Shown: positions 63,190 through 64,000 of the stretch, in pieces | Position numbering within the stretch: the first letter of the stretch is position 1 | How the letters are laid out: each line of letters opens with the position of its first letter | Assembly (NCBI GenBank): GCA_030429565.1 | Contig: JAUIFE010000003.1 | Coordinates: 186,001-250,000, forward strand | Length of the DNA stretch: 64,000 nucleotides | Source: Holophagae bacterium | GTDB lineage: Bacteria; Acidobacteriota; Holophagae; Acanthopleuribacterales; Acanthopleuribacteraceae | Direction: 5' to 3' | Translations under genes and position numbers: made by a program | The notes under the pieces: model-generated | Told to the model about the DNA's origin: nothing | The model's database searches: none | What the model saw: the letters and a program-made list of their open reading frames with translations, nothing else

Positions 63190-63798
63190 CTAATGCGCGT
63201 TAAAGAGGGTTAACACGGGGAAGTCATCGACAAAAACCACCTCGGAAAGGGTGGCGTTTTGGAAGCGGTAAGGCCATAGATTGCGCAACGGGGTGCCCAA
63301 TAAAACGCACAGCAGCGTTTGAAAAGAGCCGGCGTGACCAACCAAAGCCAGGGTTTCGCCCTGATCATAGCCTTTGATCTGCGTTTCAAAAAAGGCGCGG
63401 GTGCGTGTCGCCAGTTCGATCAAGGTTTCCCCGCCGCTGGGGGCGATGGTCGGGTCGCCGGTCTGCCAGCGTTGGTAATCCTCGGCGTATTTGGTTTGGA
63501 TGGCTGCCATGGAAAGCCCGTCCCACGAACCGTAATCTTGCTCCATTAAACGCGCGTCTTCCTGCAAAAGGGCGTCGCCGAACACGATGCGGGCGGTGTC
63601 GGCGGCGCGTTGCAGCGGGCTGGTGAACACCGCTGCAATGGGTTCGTCGTTAAGTCTGGCGGCGAGTGCGGTGGCTTGGGCGCGGCCGCGTTCGGTCAGT
63701 GCATCGTCGCGCCGGCCCAAAAACAAACCGTGCTGATTGCCAACCGCCTCGCCGTGGCGTACCAAGAGCAGGCGGCGCTTGGTGACGCGCTGTTTCAT
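63190..63798 (-). CDS. Histidine phosphatase (phosphoglycerate mutase-like)
   Basis: A 202-aa protein with the catalytic RHGE motif ([12 protein letters not shown]; His15), Arg in [10 protein letters not shown], Glu in the [12 protein letters not shown] segment and the second catalytic His in LVGHAG. The family includes CobC alpha-ribazole phosphatases and broad sugar-phosphate phosphatases; with ribH upstream, a role in riboflavin or cobinamide-related dephosphorylation is possible but unproven. Its ATG overlaps the ribH stop (ATGA), so the genes are coupled. Confidence 0.85.
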   Translation of the reverse strand: MKQRVTKRRLLLVRHGEAVGNQHGLFLGRRDDALTERGRAQATALAARLNDEPIAAVFTSPLQRAADTARIVFGDALLQEDARLMEQDYGSWDGLSMAAIQTKYAEDYQRWQTGDPTIAPSGGETLIELATRTRAFFETQIKGYDQGETLALVGHAGSFQTLLCVLLGTPLRNLWPYRFQNATLSEVVFVDDFPVLTLFNAH

Positions 63799-64000
63799 GG
63801 CAGTTCTTTAAGCAAGTTGGCCATTTCGACGGCGGCCACGGCGGCTTCTGCGCCTTTGTTGCCGGCTTTACAGCCGCTGCGTTCAATCGCTTGCTCGATG
63901 TTTTCGGTCGTGATGATGCCGAAGGTGACGGGCACGCCGGATGAAAGCGAGGCGGTAATCAGACCTTTGGCGGCTTCGGCGGCGATGAGGTCGAAGTGAA
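63795..64000 (-). CDS. ribH: 6,7-Dimethyl-8-ribityllumazine synthase, 3' part
   Basis: The 5' end lies beyond the window. The visible ~67 C-terminal residues read [33 protein letters not shown] and [23 protein letters not shown]. These are the conserved end of lumazine synthase, which condenses 5-amino-6-ribitylamino-uracil with dihydroxybutanone phosphate in riboflavin synthesis. The stop overlaps the start of the histidine phosphatase. Confidence 0.95.
   Translation of the reverse strand, partial: HFDLIAAEAAKGLITASLSSGVPVTFGIITTENIEQAIERSGCKAGNKGAEAAVAAVEMANLLKELP

Overview
The window looks like a chromosomal segment from a diderm (Gram-negative-type) bacterium. It encodes a complete Tol-Pal set, an LPS-assembly pair (LapA/LapB) and a Kdo-phosphate phosphatase. 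Very large secreted multidomain proteins, many TTG/GTG starts and a repeated 'secreted module' shared by three exported proteins fit an Acidobacteriota (Holophagae/Acanthopleuribacter-like) host. That placement is an inference; there is no rRNA or other phylogenetic marker here.

Core region, 1-17,821: the 3' part of an FHA-GGDEF diguanylate cyclase, a degenerate exported amidohydrolase, mutM, recN, coaD, then tolQ-tolR-tolA-tolB-pal-cpoB and rsmD, all on +. A membrane-anchored alkaline-phosphatase-superfamily protein and prfC follow on -, then an ABC-F ATPase on +. At 17,822-20,463 an inverted pair of ~220-bp imperfect repeats encloses an A/T-rich islet with two related 58-aa secreted Cys peptides and an exported protein of unknown fold. 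A short secreted ORF, possibly truncated, abuts the outer edge.

Secreted-protein and envelope region, 20,773-40,018: a 738-aa exported protein, a ~3,235-aa surface protein (repeat region, propeller, Calx-beta, PKD, PPC, C-terminal modules), then xerC-kdsC-lapA-lapB on -. A secreted protein joining the same module to a cytochrome-c-like domain and a type II glutamine synthetase (glnII) with a good sigma-54 promoter follow on +.

Mobile/accessory region, ~40,020-54,300: three GC-rich direct repeats alternating with hairpins, then an IS3-family element at an apparent deletion junction, with 5'-truncated gene remnants on both sides. Next come a 1,277-aa putative defence protein (restriction-nuclease-like N terminus, TPR-like middle, GreA-C-like and PIN-like segments), a tyrosine recombinase gene bracketed by 18-bp inverted sites (a possible invertible cassette), a receiver-only response regulator, an exported M23/SLH protein pair and a P4-type integrase.

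Right end, 54,482-64,000: an orphan type VI secretion effector cluster with a DUF4123 adaptor and a lipase-like protein, then an operon of two 2-aminophenol-1,6-dioxygenase-like subunits plus an asparaginase-II-like protein. An AMIN-domain membrane protein, a histidine phosphatase and the 3' end of ribH complete the window. The most unusual parts are the inverted-repeat peptide islet, the possible invertible recombinase cassette, the defence protein and the dioxygenase/asparaginase operon.
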